Assembly: GCA_963921355.3 (NCBI GenBank)
Contig: OZ001190.1
Location: 4,898,001 to 4,962,000 of the forward strand
Direction: 5' to 3'
Source of the DNA: CAWUEZ02 sp963921355
GTDB lineage: Bacteria > Pseudomonadota > Alphaproteobacteria > Thalassobaculales > Thalassobaculaceae
Length of the DNA stretch: 64,000 bases
The notes beneath the pieces were generated by a model. That model worked only from the letters and a program-made list of their open reading frames with translations, was not told the origin of the DNA and did no database searches. Positions 9,080 to 18,114 of this stretch are shown here, piece after piece (position 1 is the first letter of the stretch; each line of letters begins with the position of its first letter). Position numbers and translations under genes: made by a program.

Positions 9080-9976
9080 TCAGCCGGCTTTGGCTTTGGG
9101 CAGTTCCGGCGCCGAATCCCACTCCGCCCAGGACCGGTCGTAGCTCCGGACCCGCGGGAACCCGAGCAGCCGCAGCGTGAAGTAGGAGTGGGCGGCCGCC
9201 TTGCCGTTCTGGCAGTGCACCGCGATGTTGCGGTCCGGGGTCACGCCGCGCTCGGCGAAATGGGCGAGCAGAGCATCTGCCGGCCTAAGGGTCCCATCCT
9301 CGGTCAGGTTCTGGGCCCAGGGGATGTTCTGCGCCCACGGAATGTGGCCCTTGTTGAACAGCTTGGTCGGCCGGACGTCGATGACCACAACGTTGGAGTC
9401 GTCGCGGCGATCGAGCAACCAATCCGCATCCGCTGCCCGACGCGCCGTTTCGGTGATCGCGAAGGGCTGAGGTGTGACCCGCGGAACTTCCGTCGACACA
9501 GCCCGGCCTTCCGCCTGCCATTTCGGGAATCCGCCGTTCAGGACGCTTGCCCGACGATGGCCGAAATACTCCAGCATCCAGAACAGTCGGGAGGCATGAA
9601 AGCCGCCCCGGTCGTCGTACAGCACGACCTGGGTTGTCTTGCCGATGCCCCTGTTGGCAAGCATCGACGCCAGAACCGACGGGGGCAGCAGGTCGCCAGC
9701 GACATGGCTGTTCGGATCCACCACGTCGTCGGCCTCGAGATGGACCGCACCAGGAATGTGCCCGGCGTCGTAGGCCTCCTTCGGCCGGACATCCACGATC
9801 ACCAGCGATCCGTCATTGACGGAACCGTTCTCGACTGCCGCGGCGATCTCGTTGGTCTGGGCCAGCAGATGGCGGTTGGCGTAGTCGCCCGGCGCCGCCT
9901 GCGCGACCTGAATGGCGGCGATGACCAGGAAGATGGGGGCCAGCAGATACAGCAGGCCTGTTGCTTGAACTTTCAT
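9080..9976 (-). CDS. Periplasmic thiosulfate sulfurtransferase (tandem rhodanese)
   Basis: A 298-residue protein with an N-terminal signal peptide (LLYLLAPIFLVIAAIQVAQA, cleavage near 28) and two rhodanese modules. The first (about 50-160) has VIVDVRPKEAYDAGHIPGA but an inactive loop without cysteine (YDDRGG). The second (about 180-290) has VIDVRPTKLFNKGHIP and the active loop HCQNGKAAAH with Cys255 as persulfide carrier. It should transfer sulfane sulfur in the periplasm. The start at 9976 has an excellent ribosome site (GGAGG). A six-residue unit, WAQNIP, is duplicated in the second module. It sits beside the peroxiredoxin gene on the same strand. Confidence 0.87.
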   Translation of the reverse strand: MKVQATGLLYLLAPIFLVIAAIQVAQAAPGDYANRHLLAQTNEIAAAVENGSVNDGSLVIVDVRPKEAYDAGHIPGAVHLEADDVVDPNSHVAGDLLPPSVLASMLANRGIGKTTQVVLYDDRGGFHASRLFWMLEYFGHRRASVLNGGFPKWQAEGRAVSTEVPRVTPQPFAITETARRAADADWLLDRRDDSNVVVIDVRPTKLFNKGHIPWAQNIPWAQNLTEDGTLRPADALLAHFAERGVTPDRNIAVHCQNGKAAAHSYFTLRLLGFPRVRSYDRSWAEWDSAPELPKAKAG

Positions 9977-10013
9977 GAGAACCTCCGTTGGGGTGCAGGG
10001 CGCGGCATTTCAG

Positions 10014-10673
10014 TCAGGTCGGCTGGGCCACGATCCGCATATACGGACGCGGTGCACGCCACCCGTCGGGGAACTTCTCGCGCGCCTTCTCGTCCGACAG
10101 CGCCGGGACGATGATCACGTCCTCACCCGGCTGCCAGTTCACCGGCGTCGCCACCGAATGGCTTGCGGTCAGCTGCAGGCAGTCGATCACCCGCAGGACC
10201 TCGTCGAAGTTGCGGCCGGTGCTCATCGGATAGGTCAGCGTCAGCTTCACCTTCTTGTCCGGTCCGATCACGTAGACCGTCCGCACGGTCGCGTTGTCCG
10301 CCGCCGTCCGGCCCTTGGCACTGTCGCCGGCGCTGGAAGGCAGCATCTCGTAGAGCTTGGCGACCTTCAGCTCGGGGTCGCCAATCAGCGGATAGTTCGG
10401 CGCCTGGCCCTGGGTCTCTTCGATATCGATCGCCCAGCGCGTGTGCTCGTCGACCGGATCGACGCTCAGGCCGATCACCTTGACATTGCGCTTCTCAAAC
10501 TCGGGCTTGAGCTTGGCCATGTAGCCGAGTTCCGTCGTGCAGACCGGGGTGAAGTCCTTGGGGTGGGAGAACAGAACCGCCCATCCGTCACCGATCCACT
10601 TGTGAAAGCTGATCGGGCCTTGGGTGGTGTTCGCCTCGAAATCAGGCGCCGTGTTGTTCAACTGAAGGGCCAT
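10014..10673 (-). CDS. Peroxiredoxin, 1-Cys Prx6 type
   Basis: A 219-residue thiol peroxidase that reduces hydrogen peroxide and organic hydroperoxides in the cytoplasm. The peroxidatic cysteine is Cys45 in DFTPVCTTELG. The long C-terminal extension (YPMSTGRNFDEVLRVIDCLQL, then PVNWQPGEDVIIVP) is diagnostic of the Prx6/AhpC-TSA C-terminal domain. No classical resolving cysteine partner is evident, as expected for 1-Cys enzymes. ATG 10673 is preceded by GAGGAAG. The next gene downstream is the periplasmic rhodanese, 37 bases away. Confidence 0.93.
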   Translation of the reverse strand: MALQLNNTAPDFEANTTQGPISFHKWIGDGWAVLFSHPKDFTPVCTTELGYMAKLKPEFEKRNVKVIGLSVDPVDEHTRWAIDIEETQGQAPNYPLIGDPELKVAKLYEMLPSSAGDSAKGRTAADNATVRTVYVIGPDKKVKLTLTYPMSTGRNFDEVLRVIDCLQLTASHSVATPVNWQPGEDVIIVPALSDEKAREKFPDGWRAPRPYMRIVAQPT

Positions 10674-10848
10674 GGGGTGCTTCCTCTTCTGTGTGTCGCG
10701 ACCGGTCGGGACCAGCCGCTCGAACCTCGGGGAAGCGCTGAATGACAGACCGGCATTCGGCCGGCCTGAAGAAACCGAAAAGAAAGTCTGAAGCTTTGCG
10801 AAGACCTCCCATCAGTCGCTCTGGCGCACCGATTCTGTTCACGGAATT

Positions 10849-13800
10849 GTGATCCGCAGTGGCGGCCACCCAGCGCGACACATGGTAGTGACGGTTCCGA
10901 CCGCCCGCGTCTCCGGCCCGATGGGTTTAGCGGGCGCTGTACCGGAACAATCCGGGGCAACCCTCGTGGCCCATTCTGACCATTCCTCGGCTCAGCCCGA
11001 GCCGTCCAGACGACTGCTGATCGCGGAGAGCGAGGTCGATCCGACTCTGCGCCAGGTGCGTTGTGGCGATCAGATCCGGCGGATCTCGGTCAAAGCCAAT
11101 CAGGTTCTGGCGACCCTGGTCGCGGCCGAGGGCGGCGTAATCTCCCGCGGCGCGTTGCTGGAACAGGTGTGGCCGGAGGTGACCGTCGGGGAAGAGGTCC
11201 TGACCCAGGCGATCGCGGAATTGCGGCGCGCGTTCCAGGACAGTGCCAAAGCCCCCCGGGTGATCGGAACAATCCCGAAGGCCGGCTACCGTCTGTTGGT
11301 TCCGGTTGAATTCCCCGCCGACACGGTCGAGTCGGCCGAGCCGTCGGCGCCAGCACGCGAACCAGCGCGCCAGATCGCCCCGGACCCGACCGAGGGCTTC
11401 GTCCTCGGGCGTGAGCATAAGCAGGTTACCGTCCTCGACTGCGGCCTGACCGGTGCCGGCGAACTGGCGGCCGCCCTGGACGCCGAAACGATGGCCGAGA
11501 TTATCGACCGGCTGCACCGAGAAGCCCGTACGGTGGTCGCCCGCTACGAAGGCACGGTCGCCCAATGGCTGGGCGACGGTTTTGTCGCCCTGTTCGGCGC
11601 GCCCCAGGCCGTCGAAGACCACCCGCGTCGCGCGATCGGCGCCGCCATGGAGTTGGTGCGGCGGTTATTGGCCGATACTGGAGCCGACACCGACAAGATC
11701 ACCGGTCCGCTCAGCATCGGCCTGCACACCGGCCCGGCGGTGGTCGGCCTGCGCGAGGCGGACCCGCCGGAGGTCTTCACCGCCGTCGGCATCACAACCG
11801 AGACCGCCAAGCGTCTCCGCCACCTGGCTCCCCCAGCCACCGTGCTCGCCAGCGCCGAGACCTGTGACATCGTCGGCTCGGAAGTCGTCACCAGCGCGTT
11901 CGCGGCGGTGTCCGACAGCGGCCCGGTTTTCCGGGTCCACGAGTTCCGGCACCGCCGCTCGGGCGTGCCGCGTCGCGCGCGGCCGTCGCTCAGCCGGTTC
12001 GTTGGTCGCAGCCGGGAACTCGACATGCTGCAGACGCGGATTTCCGCACTCGGGACGTCTGGTGGCCAGGTCATCGACATCGTCGGCGAGCCGGGGATCG
12101 GCAAGTCACGGCTGGTCGACGAGGTCGAAGCCCAGCTGGACAGCGGCGTCCGGTTCCTACGGACCCACTGCCTGCCCCACGGTCGGTCCAGCCCGTATCT
12201 GCCGCTGGCAGCCCTACTGCGGGAGCTCTGCGCCGCCCTCTCCGCCAACGGCGATGAGAACCTGGAAGCGGATCTGGCCGACCAGTTGACCCTAGTCGGC
12301 CTCGAGCAGCCGGAGACCCGGGCCCTTCTGTCACAATTGCTCGGCCTGGAACACGAGGCGGGCCTGCTCGAGCGGCTCACCCCTGAGGACAAACAGGTCC
12401 AGGTCTTCGACAGTTTGCACCGCCTTGTCTCGCGGGTGGCCGAGACCCACCCGGTCGTCCTTCTCGTTGAAGACCTGCACTGGATCGACGCGACCTCACA
12501 GGCCTGGCTCGCGGAAGAGGCGGTCCGACTGTCCGGACGGCCTGTACTGCTGTTGACGACCCGGCGGCCGGGACACGCCGTGCCGTGGCAGGGTCTGTCC
12601 TCGGCGACGCAGATCGCGCTACCGAGCCTGGTGCCGGACGACAGCCGGGCACTGGTGCGGTCCGTTCCGAAACGGACACCGCTGTCCGACGCCGGCCTGG
12701 ATGCCGTGGTCACGCGCGCCCAGGGGAATCCGTTTTTCCTGGAGGAACTGGCGGTCGCGAACGCCGGTGCCGAATCCGACATCCGCCAGGTCCCGGATAC
12801 CGTGCAGGCCGTCATCGCCGCCCGGATCGACCGCCTGCCGCCGACGGACAAACGGGTGCTGCGGCTGGCCGCGGTCATCGGCGCCCGTATTCCTCTGGAT
12901 CTTTTGGCGCGGGTGGACCGGCTGGACACCGGCCAACGCCGGGAAAGCTTGCGGCGCCTCCAGGAAGCCGAGCTGCTGTACGAGCGACGCGGTGCCCCGG
13001 AGAACATCTTTGCCTTCCAGCACGCCCTGACCCAGGACGTCGCCTATCAGGGTCTGGTGGCGAAGACCCGCCGGGGACTCCATCGCGAGATCGCCGACGT
13101 CCTCGGTCGGGAATTCTCGCCGCTGGTCACCGCCCGCCCGGAAATTCTGGCGCGCCACCTCACCGAGGCCGGCCATCACCGCGAGGCCATTGCGCAATGG
13201 CACGCGGCCGGGCGCAAGGCCGCGGCTCAGGCGAGCGGGATCGAGGCAGTGGCCCATTACGAGACCGCCCTGGGGCTGCTCGATGACGAACCGGACGTCG
13301 ATGAGATGGCGGCCACGAAAGTGGACATCCTGGTCGACCTGGGGGCGGTGCTGCAGGCGGTACGCGGAGCCGGTGCGGATGAAGTCGGTCAGGTCTATCG
13401 ACGGGCGCGGGACCTCAGCCGAAACAACGACGAGCCGCGTCCAGGCTTCACCGCGCTGTGGGGGCTCTGGCGATACCGGGTGCTGAACGGAGAATTCCAG
13501 GACTCCGGCGCGATCGCCGATGAGCTGATCGATATCGCCACGGCCGCCAAGGACGTCGAGATGGACCTGCATGCCCATCACGCCGTCTGGACCACGGCCC
13601 GGTTCACCGGGTCACTTTCACAGGCGATCGATCACGCCAATATCGGCCTCGAACTGGCCGAGCCCAGGTTCCACACCGCCCCGCACTACGCGTTCGGCGG
13701 ACACGATCCGATCTGCTGCGCCTATGGAACCCGGGCCATCGTCCTGGATCTGCAAGGCAAGCACGACGCGGCCCGGGCCGACATGGCCACAGCCTGAACC

Positions 13801-14450
13801 ACCGGCCGACGCTCGCCGGCGTCCTGCTGAATTCCGCCGACCTGTATCTTGCCAGTCGGGACCGCACGGCGCTCGCCGCCGCCGCCGCCGATCTGAAGGC
13901 GATCGGCGAGGATCTCGGCTTCGCCATGCACGCCAACATCGGTGCCTTCAGCGTGGGATGGTGCGACTACCTGGCGACCGGGGCCGACGACAGCCTGAAT
14001 CAGATGCGTGACGCGCTGGCGCGCTCCAAGAACGCGGGCGGCACTGGCCGTGAACCCTATCACTACGCCCTGTTCGCCGATTGCCTATCCACCGAGGGCC
14101 GGTACGACGAGGCGCTGCTGACCATTGAGGAGGCGTTCGATGTGATCGAGCGCAAACGGGAGCATCACTGGGCCAAGGCCGAGGCGCACCGGATCATGGG
14201 CGACGTGCTCCGGAGCGCTGACGCAGCGCCCCGTGAAACCGTTCATCGCCACTTCCAGGAGGCTCAGTCGATCGCCGCCGCTCAGGGCGCCCTGACCCTT
14301 GAACTCCGTGCCGCGGTCAGCCTGGCGGCGCTGCTTTCTGAGCAGGGTGACCCGGAGGCGGCACGGGCGACGGTTCAGGCCGTCTATGACCGCTTCACCG
14401 AGGGTTTCGATAACCCGGAACTGGTGCACGCGAAGTCCCTGCTGCACTGA
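10849..14450 (+). pseudogene. wHTH-cyclase homology-AAA ATPase-TPR regulator, frameshifted near 13,795
   Basis: The first frame (10849-13797, GTG start, 982 residues) has a winged-helix DNA-binding domain of the Trans_reg_C type (about 60-155). A class III cyclase homology domain follows (about 190-365, GDGFVALFGAP), then an AAA/STAND ATPase with Walker A GEPGIGKSR (about 412) and Walker B VVLLVEDLHW (about 537), then helical repeats. It stops in the TPR region. A frame beginning at 13794 (LNHRPTLAG...) continues the repeats to 14450, so the intact protein would be about 1,200 residues. One C is probably missing from a short run. The first metal-binding Asp of the cyclase domain is replaced by Gly, so catalysis is unlikely. 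The true start is uncertain: ATGs at 10882 and 10921 are alternatives. Confidence 0.8.
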
Positions 14451-14481
14451 CTCGAGGCGCCCCTGCCTGGTCGGCGCGCCC

Positions 14482-14949
14482 TCAGCTTTCCCGCAGGGCC
14501 TGGATCGCCGCCCGCGCCAGTTCGTCGGCGCGTTCGTTCTCGGGATGACCGGCATGGCCCTTGACCCAATGCCACGTCACCGCGTGGCGGGAGACGGCGG
14601 CGTCCAGCCGCTCCCAAAGGTCGCGGTTCTTCACCGGTTTCTTGTCGGCGGTGCGCCATCCCCGGGCCTTCCAGGCGCCGAGCCATTTGGTGATGCCGTC
14701 GCGCACATAGGTGCTGTCGGTGGTGACATCGACCGCCATCGGCCGGGTCAGGGCCTCTAGACCGGATATCGCCGCCATCATCTCCATCCGGTTGTTGGTC
14801 GTTTCCACTTCCGCACCGGAGAGTTCGCGCTCGTTGCCACGCCAGCGCAGGATCGCGCCCCAACCTCCGGGCCCCGGATTGCCGCTGGACGCCCCGTCGG
14901 TGAACAGTTCGACCGGGTCGATACCCGGCTCACTGGTCGGCCCGCTCAC
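14482..14949 (-). CDS. rnhA: Ribonuclease HI
   Basis: Endonuclease that cuts the RNA strand of RNA-DNA hybrids. Using GTG 14949, the protein is 155 residues, the same as the E. coli enzyme. The catalytic set is complete: Asp18 (FTDGA), Glu56 (NRMEMMA), Asp78 (TTDSTYV), the KGHAGH loop histidine and Asp142 (NERADELA). The start codon overlaps the thrB stop in a GTGA arrangement (14946-14949), so translation is probably coupled to thrB. A longer open frame upstream is only a shadow of thrB. Confidence 0.95.
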   Translation of the reverse strand: MSGPTSEPGIDPVELFTDGASSGNPGPGGWGAILRWRGNERELSGAEVETTNNRMEMMAAISGLEALTRPMAVDVTTDSTYVRDGITKWLGAWKARGWRTADKKPVKNRDLWERLDAAVSRHAVTWHWVKGHAGHPENERADELARAAIQALRES

Positions 14950-15905
14950 AGTCCGTACGCCGAGGGGCTGGTCACACCCTGGTGGAACCGCAGCTTCTGC
15001 AAGTACTCCATCGGATCCTTCGGCTTGACCATGGCGCCGGCTGGATGGTTCAGCCAGTCGTAGAGCCGCGTCAGGAGGAACCGGATCGCCGAGCCTCGGG
15101 CCAGCACCGGCAGGGCGGCGCGTTCCTTGGCGCTCAACGGGCGTTCGCTCTGGTAGCCGGAAACCAGATTCTTGGCCTTGGTGACATTGAAGCTGCCGTC
15201 GTTCTCGAAGCACCAGGCGTTGAGGCAGATCGCCAGGTCGTAGGCCAGGATGTCCGTGCAGGCGAAGTAGAAGTCGATGAACCCCGACAGCTTCTCGCCG
15301 AGGAAAAACACGTTGTCCGGGAAAAGATCGGCGTGGATCGTTCCGGTCGGCAAACCGATCGGCCAGCCCGCCTCCAGAATGTTGAGTTCCAGATTCAACT
15401 GGTTGTGCAGGGCGTGGTAGATCTCGCGCTCCTGCAGGGCGCAGCTCTCGAACAGCGGCCGCCATCCAGGCACCGACAGGTTGTTCTCGCGCCTGCCGCC
15501 GTAGTCGAGGCCGGCGAGATGCATCTTGGCCATACCGATGCCGAGCTCGCGGCAACAGGCCGGCTGAATCCGCCGGCGCCACACCCCCTCCAGGAACGTG
15601 ACAATCGCCGCCGGCCTGCCGTTCAACTCGCGCAGGGTGCGGCCGTCGCGGGCCGGAACCGGCCGCGGCACCCGCAATCCCTTGCCAGCAAGATGCCGCA
15701 TCAGTTCGATGAAGAACGGCAGATCGTCCGGGTTCACCCGCTTCTCGTAGAGGGTGAGAATGAACGTGTCCTCGGTGGTGCGAACGAGGAAGTTCGAGTT
15801 TTCCACGCCTTCGGCGATGCCGGAAAAGGAGACCAGTTCGCCGAGGTCATACTCGGCGAGGAAGCCCTCCAGTTCGTCGTCGGATATCGGGGTGTAGACC
15901 GCCAT
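14946..15905 (-). CDS. thrB: Homoserine kinase (ThrB, APH-fold type)
   Basis: Phosphorylates L-homoserine with ATP in threonine synthesis. The 319-residue protein begins MAVYTPISDDELEGFLAEYDLG and belongs to the aminoglycoside-phosphotransferase-fold homoserine kinases found in alphaproteobacteria. Diagnostic segments are GIAEGVENSNFLV, the catalytic loop TGTIHADLFPDNVFF and SGFIDFYFACTD with the metal-binding Asp. ATG 15905 was chosen because the upstream extension overlaps ispH. The gene follows ispH by 13 bases and overlaps rnhA, forming an ispH-thrB-rnhA operon. Confidence 0.93.
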   Translation of the reverse strand: MAVYTPISDDELEGFLAEYDLGELVSFSGIAEGVENSNFLVRTTEDTFILTLYEKRVNPDDLPFFIELMRHLAGKGLRVPRPVPARDGRTLRELNGRPAAIVTFLEGVWRRRIQPACCRELGIGMAKMHLAGLDYGGRRENNLSVPGWRPLFESCALQEREIYHALHNQLNLELNILEAGWPIGLPTGTIHADLFPDNVFFLGEKLSGFIDFYFACTDILAYDLAICLNAWCFENDGSFNVTKAKNLVSGYQSERPLSAKERAALPVLARGSAIRFLLTRLYDWLNHPAGAMVKPKDPMEYLQKLRFHQGVTSPSAYGL

Positions 15906-15918
15906 GAAGAATGCGGCC

Positions 15919-16863
15919 TCAGGCCGGAGTGACGGCGCGCGGAAGTTTGAAACGAACGTCTTCGCGCGCGACTTCGACCTCCTCCACCTGGACATCGTAG
16001 CGTGACCGGCAGACGTCGATCAGTTCCTCGACCAGCACCTCGGGTGCGGACGCACCGGCGGTCACGCCCAGGCGCTCGACATCAGTGAGCCAGTCTGGAT
16101 CGAGGTCCGCAGCCTTCTGGATCAGCATGGATTTCGCGCAACCGGCGACCTGGCCGACCTCGACCAGCCGCTTCGAGTTCGACGAGTTGGGGGCGCCGAT
16201 GACCACCATCGCGTCCACCTTCGGCGCGATCGCCTTGACTGCTTCCTGGCGGTTGGTGGTGGCGTAGCAGATGTCTTCCTTGTTCGGTGCCGCAATCTCC
16301 GGGAACCGGCGCCGCAGGATCTCCACGATCCGCGCTGTGTCGTCCACCGACAGCGTGGTCTGGGTCACAAACGCAAGGTCCGCGCCGTCCGGGCCGGCGA
16401 ATGCCTCGGCCTGGGCCTCGTCCTCGATCAGGCTGATGGCACCCGCCGGAAGCTGGCCCATGGTTCCGATGACCTCCGGATGCCCGGCATGGCCGATCAG
16501 CACGATGTGGCGCCCGCTGCGGTGGTGGCGCTCAGCCTCGAGATGCACCTTGCTGACCAGCGGACAGGTCGCGTCGACGAACACCATGTTGCGCCGTTCC
16601 GCTTCGGCCGGAACCGCCTTCGGCACCCCGTGGGCGCTGAACACGACCGGTCGGTCGAGCGGGCATTCATCCAGTTCCTCGACGAACACCGCGCCTTTCG
16701 CTTCGAGGCCTTCGACCACATGGCGATTGTGCACGATCTCGTGGCGGACATAGACCGGTGCCCCCCACTTCTCCAGGGCCTGTTCGACGATCTGGATGGC
16801 GCGGTCGACCCCGGCACAGAAACCCCGGGGCGCGGCGAGAACGATGGTCAGCGGTTTGCTCAT
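15919..16863 (-). CDS. ispH: 4-hydroxy-3-methylbut-2-enyl diphosphate reductase
   Basis: The last enzyme of the MEP isoprenoid pathway; it reduces HMBPP to IPP and DMAPP using a [4Fe-4S] cluster. The 314-residue protein has the three cluster cysteines: Cys16 (PRGFCAGVDRAI), Cys100 (DATCPLVSKVH) and Cys199 (DICYATTNRQ). It also has the active-site motifs HEIVHN, SAHGVP, GHAGHPEV and TQTTLS. Length is normal. It is the first gene of the minus-strand ispH-thrB-rnhA unit. No anomalies were seen. Confidence 0.96.
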   Translation of the reverse strand: MSKPLTIVLAAPRGFCAGVDRAIQIVEQALEKWGAPVYVRHEIVHNRHVVEGLEAKGAVFVEELDECPLDRPVVFSAHGVPKAVPAEAERRNMVFVDATCPLVSKVHLEAERHHRSGRHIVLIGHAGHPEVIGTMGQLPAGAISLIEDEAQAEAFAGPDGADLAFVTQTTLSVDDTARIVEILRRRFPEIAAPNKEDICYATTNRQEAVKAIAPKVDAMVVIGAPNSSNSKRLVEVGQVAGCAKSMLIQKAADLDPDWLTDVERLGVTAGASAPEVLVEELIDVCRSRYDVQVEEVEVAREDVRFKLPRAVTPA

Positions 16864-17017
16864 GGTGGGGTTGTTTTCCGATGATTACCGGATGGCGTCA
16901 ATCTCGCCGATGCCCGCAAACCGCCACCAGCGTCGATTGCGTGGGACCGGCCCTGCGGCTATCGTCGGCGCGCTGGGCACCGGCCGGCTCAGCGACCGCA
17001 GCAATCAGGAGAACACC

Positions 17018-17257
17018 ATGACCAAACCAGTTGTCGCCCAGGCCGAACCCTACGGGATCGAGGTTGAGGCGGGACGGGCCTATTTCTGGTGTGCCTGCGG
17101 CCTGTCGAGAAAGCAGCCGTTCTGCGACGGTTCTCACTCCGGAACCGGTATCGTTCCGGTTCGCTACAAGGCGGAGACGGCAGAGACCGTGTTCTTCTGC
17201 GGCTGCAAGCAGACCGGCGACTCGCCGCTCTGCGACGGAACCCATAACGGCCTATGA
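17018..17257 (+). CDS. CDGSH iron-sulfur domain protein (double)
   Basis: A 79-residue protein carrying two mitoNEET-type [2Fe-2S] sites, each Cys3-His: Cys25, Cys27, Cys36 and His40 (WCACGLSRKQPFCDGSH), and Cys61, Cys63, Cys72 and His76 (CGCKQTGDSPLCDGTH). Double-CDGSH bacterial proteins are small electron-transfer or cluster-transfer proteins; the partner is unknown. The ATG at 17018 has CAGGAG 7 bases upstream, so the longer upstream reading is not used. Its TGA stop overlaps the next gene's ATG (ATGA). Confidence 0.93.
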   Translation: MTKPVVAQAEPYGIEVEAGRAYFWCACGLSRKQPFCDGSHSGTGIVPVRYKAETAETVFFCGCKQTGDSPLCDGTHNGL

Positions 17258-17787
17258 GACGGCGGCTCACCCGGGCATCGGCGGCCCTGGTTCCCGCAAC
17301 GCTCGCGCTGGCCCTGGCGGCCTGCGTCGCCGAGCCGGATTTCCGACCCTGCCCGCCGATCGGAAGCCCGGCCGGCCTGGAGCGGATGACGGTATTCGTC
17401 GCTGGCGGCGGCGAGGATCTGACCGAGGTGGTCTACGAAGCCCGGGTCGACGGAGTCGATTCGGTCTGCGAGTACGACGAATCCGGGCTCAAGTTGGCGC
17501 TGAATATCCGGCTGATCGCCGAACGCGGTCCCGCGGACGCCGAGCGACTGGCCGCCTTCAAGTATTTCGTCGCGGTCGAAGACGGCGTCGGGGCCATAAC
17601 GGCGAAGGAGATCTACGACATCGCGATGCCGTTCGAAGGCAACCGGCGGCGGGTCGGCGTGCTGGAGGAGATCGATGTCGTCGTGCCGACCCCGGCCGAC
17701 AAGAGCTTTGCCGATATCCGCATCCTGGTCGGCCTGCAGATCACGCCGGAACAGGTCGACTACAACCAGCGGCGCCGCGCCCGCTGA
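17254..17787 (+). CDS. Putative lipoprotein, unknown function
   Basis: A 177-residue exported protein. The N-terminus has basic residues, a hydrophobic core and a lipobox LALAACV (Cys about 24), so it should be lipidated and anchored in the envelope. The mature part has mixed alpha/beta character (RMTVFVAGGGEDLTEVVYEARV, SFADIRILVGLQITPEQ) and no motif I recognise. It is translationally coupled to the CDGSH gene by an ATGA overlap and lies just upstream of the glycine riboswitch. Confidence 0.75.
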   Translation: MRRRLTRASAALVPATLALALAACVAEPDFRPCPPIGSPAGLERMTVFVAGGGEDLTEVVYEARVDGVDSVCEYDESGLKLALNIRLIAERGPADAERLAAFKYFVAVEDGVGAITAKEIYDIAMPFEGNRRRVGVLEEIDVVVPTPADKSFADIRILVGLQITPEQVDYNQRRRAR

Positions 17788-17865
17788 CCGGAACGGCCAC
17801 GCAAGACCCGCCGGACTTGCACACGACGCGTCCTGCGGTATTCTCCGCAACCACATAACCCACGA

Positions 17866-18066
17866 CCCTCGGGGGAGAGATCGGCGGATCCCCTCTCCCT
17901 GGATACGGGACTGCAGCCGGCGCCGAAGGAGCAACCGCCCCCGGAAACTCTCAGGCGAAGGTACCCCGAGGTGAGGTGAATCTGGAGAGCAGGCGGGCAA
18001 CCGCCTCACCGACGAGGAAAGCCGCGCGTGTCGCGGTCAATCTTTCAGGTTCTCGGACAGAGGGGG
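17866..18066 (+). ncRNA. Tandem glycine riboswitch
   Basis: Two consecutive glycine aptamers precede gcvT. Aptamer 1 has a closing stem pairing CTCGGGG (17868-17874) with CCCCGAG (17963-17969), and the conserved core GGAGAGA, GCGCCGAAGGAGCAA and GGAAACTCTCAGG. Aptamer 2 (about 17976-18066) repeats the pattern: GGAGAGC, CCGACGAGGAAA and TCTTTCAGG. A short linker joins them, as in the cooperative tandem class (gcvT motif). It should switch on the gcv operon when glycine is abundant. The gcvT start codon lies about 50 bases downstream, so control may act at translation or by an unseen alternative fold. Confidence 0.93.
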
Positions 18067-18114
18067 GTGCGTGCCGGCATGGGTCGGACGCGCCGTACCG
18101 CCCGAGGAGAACCG

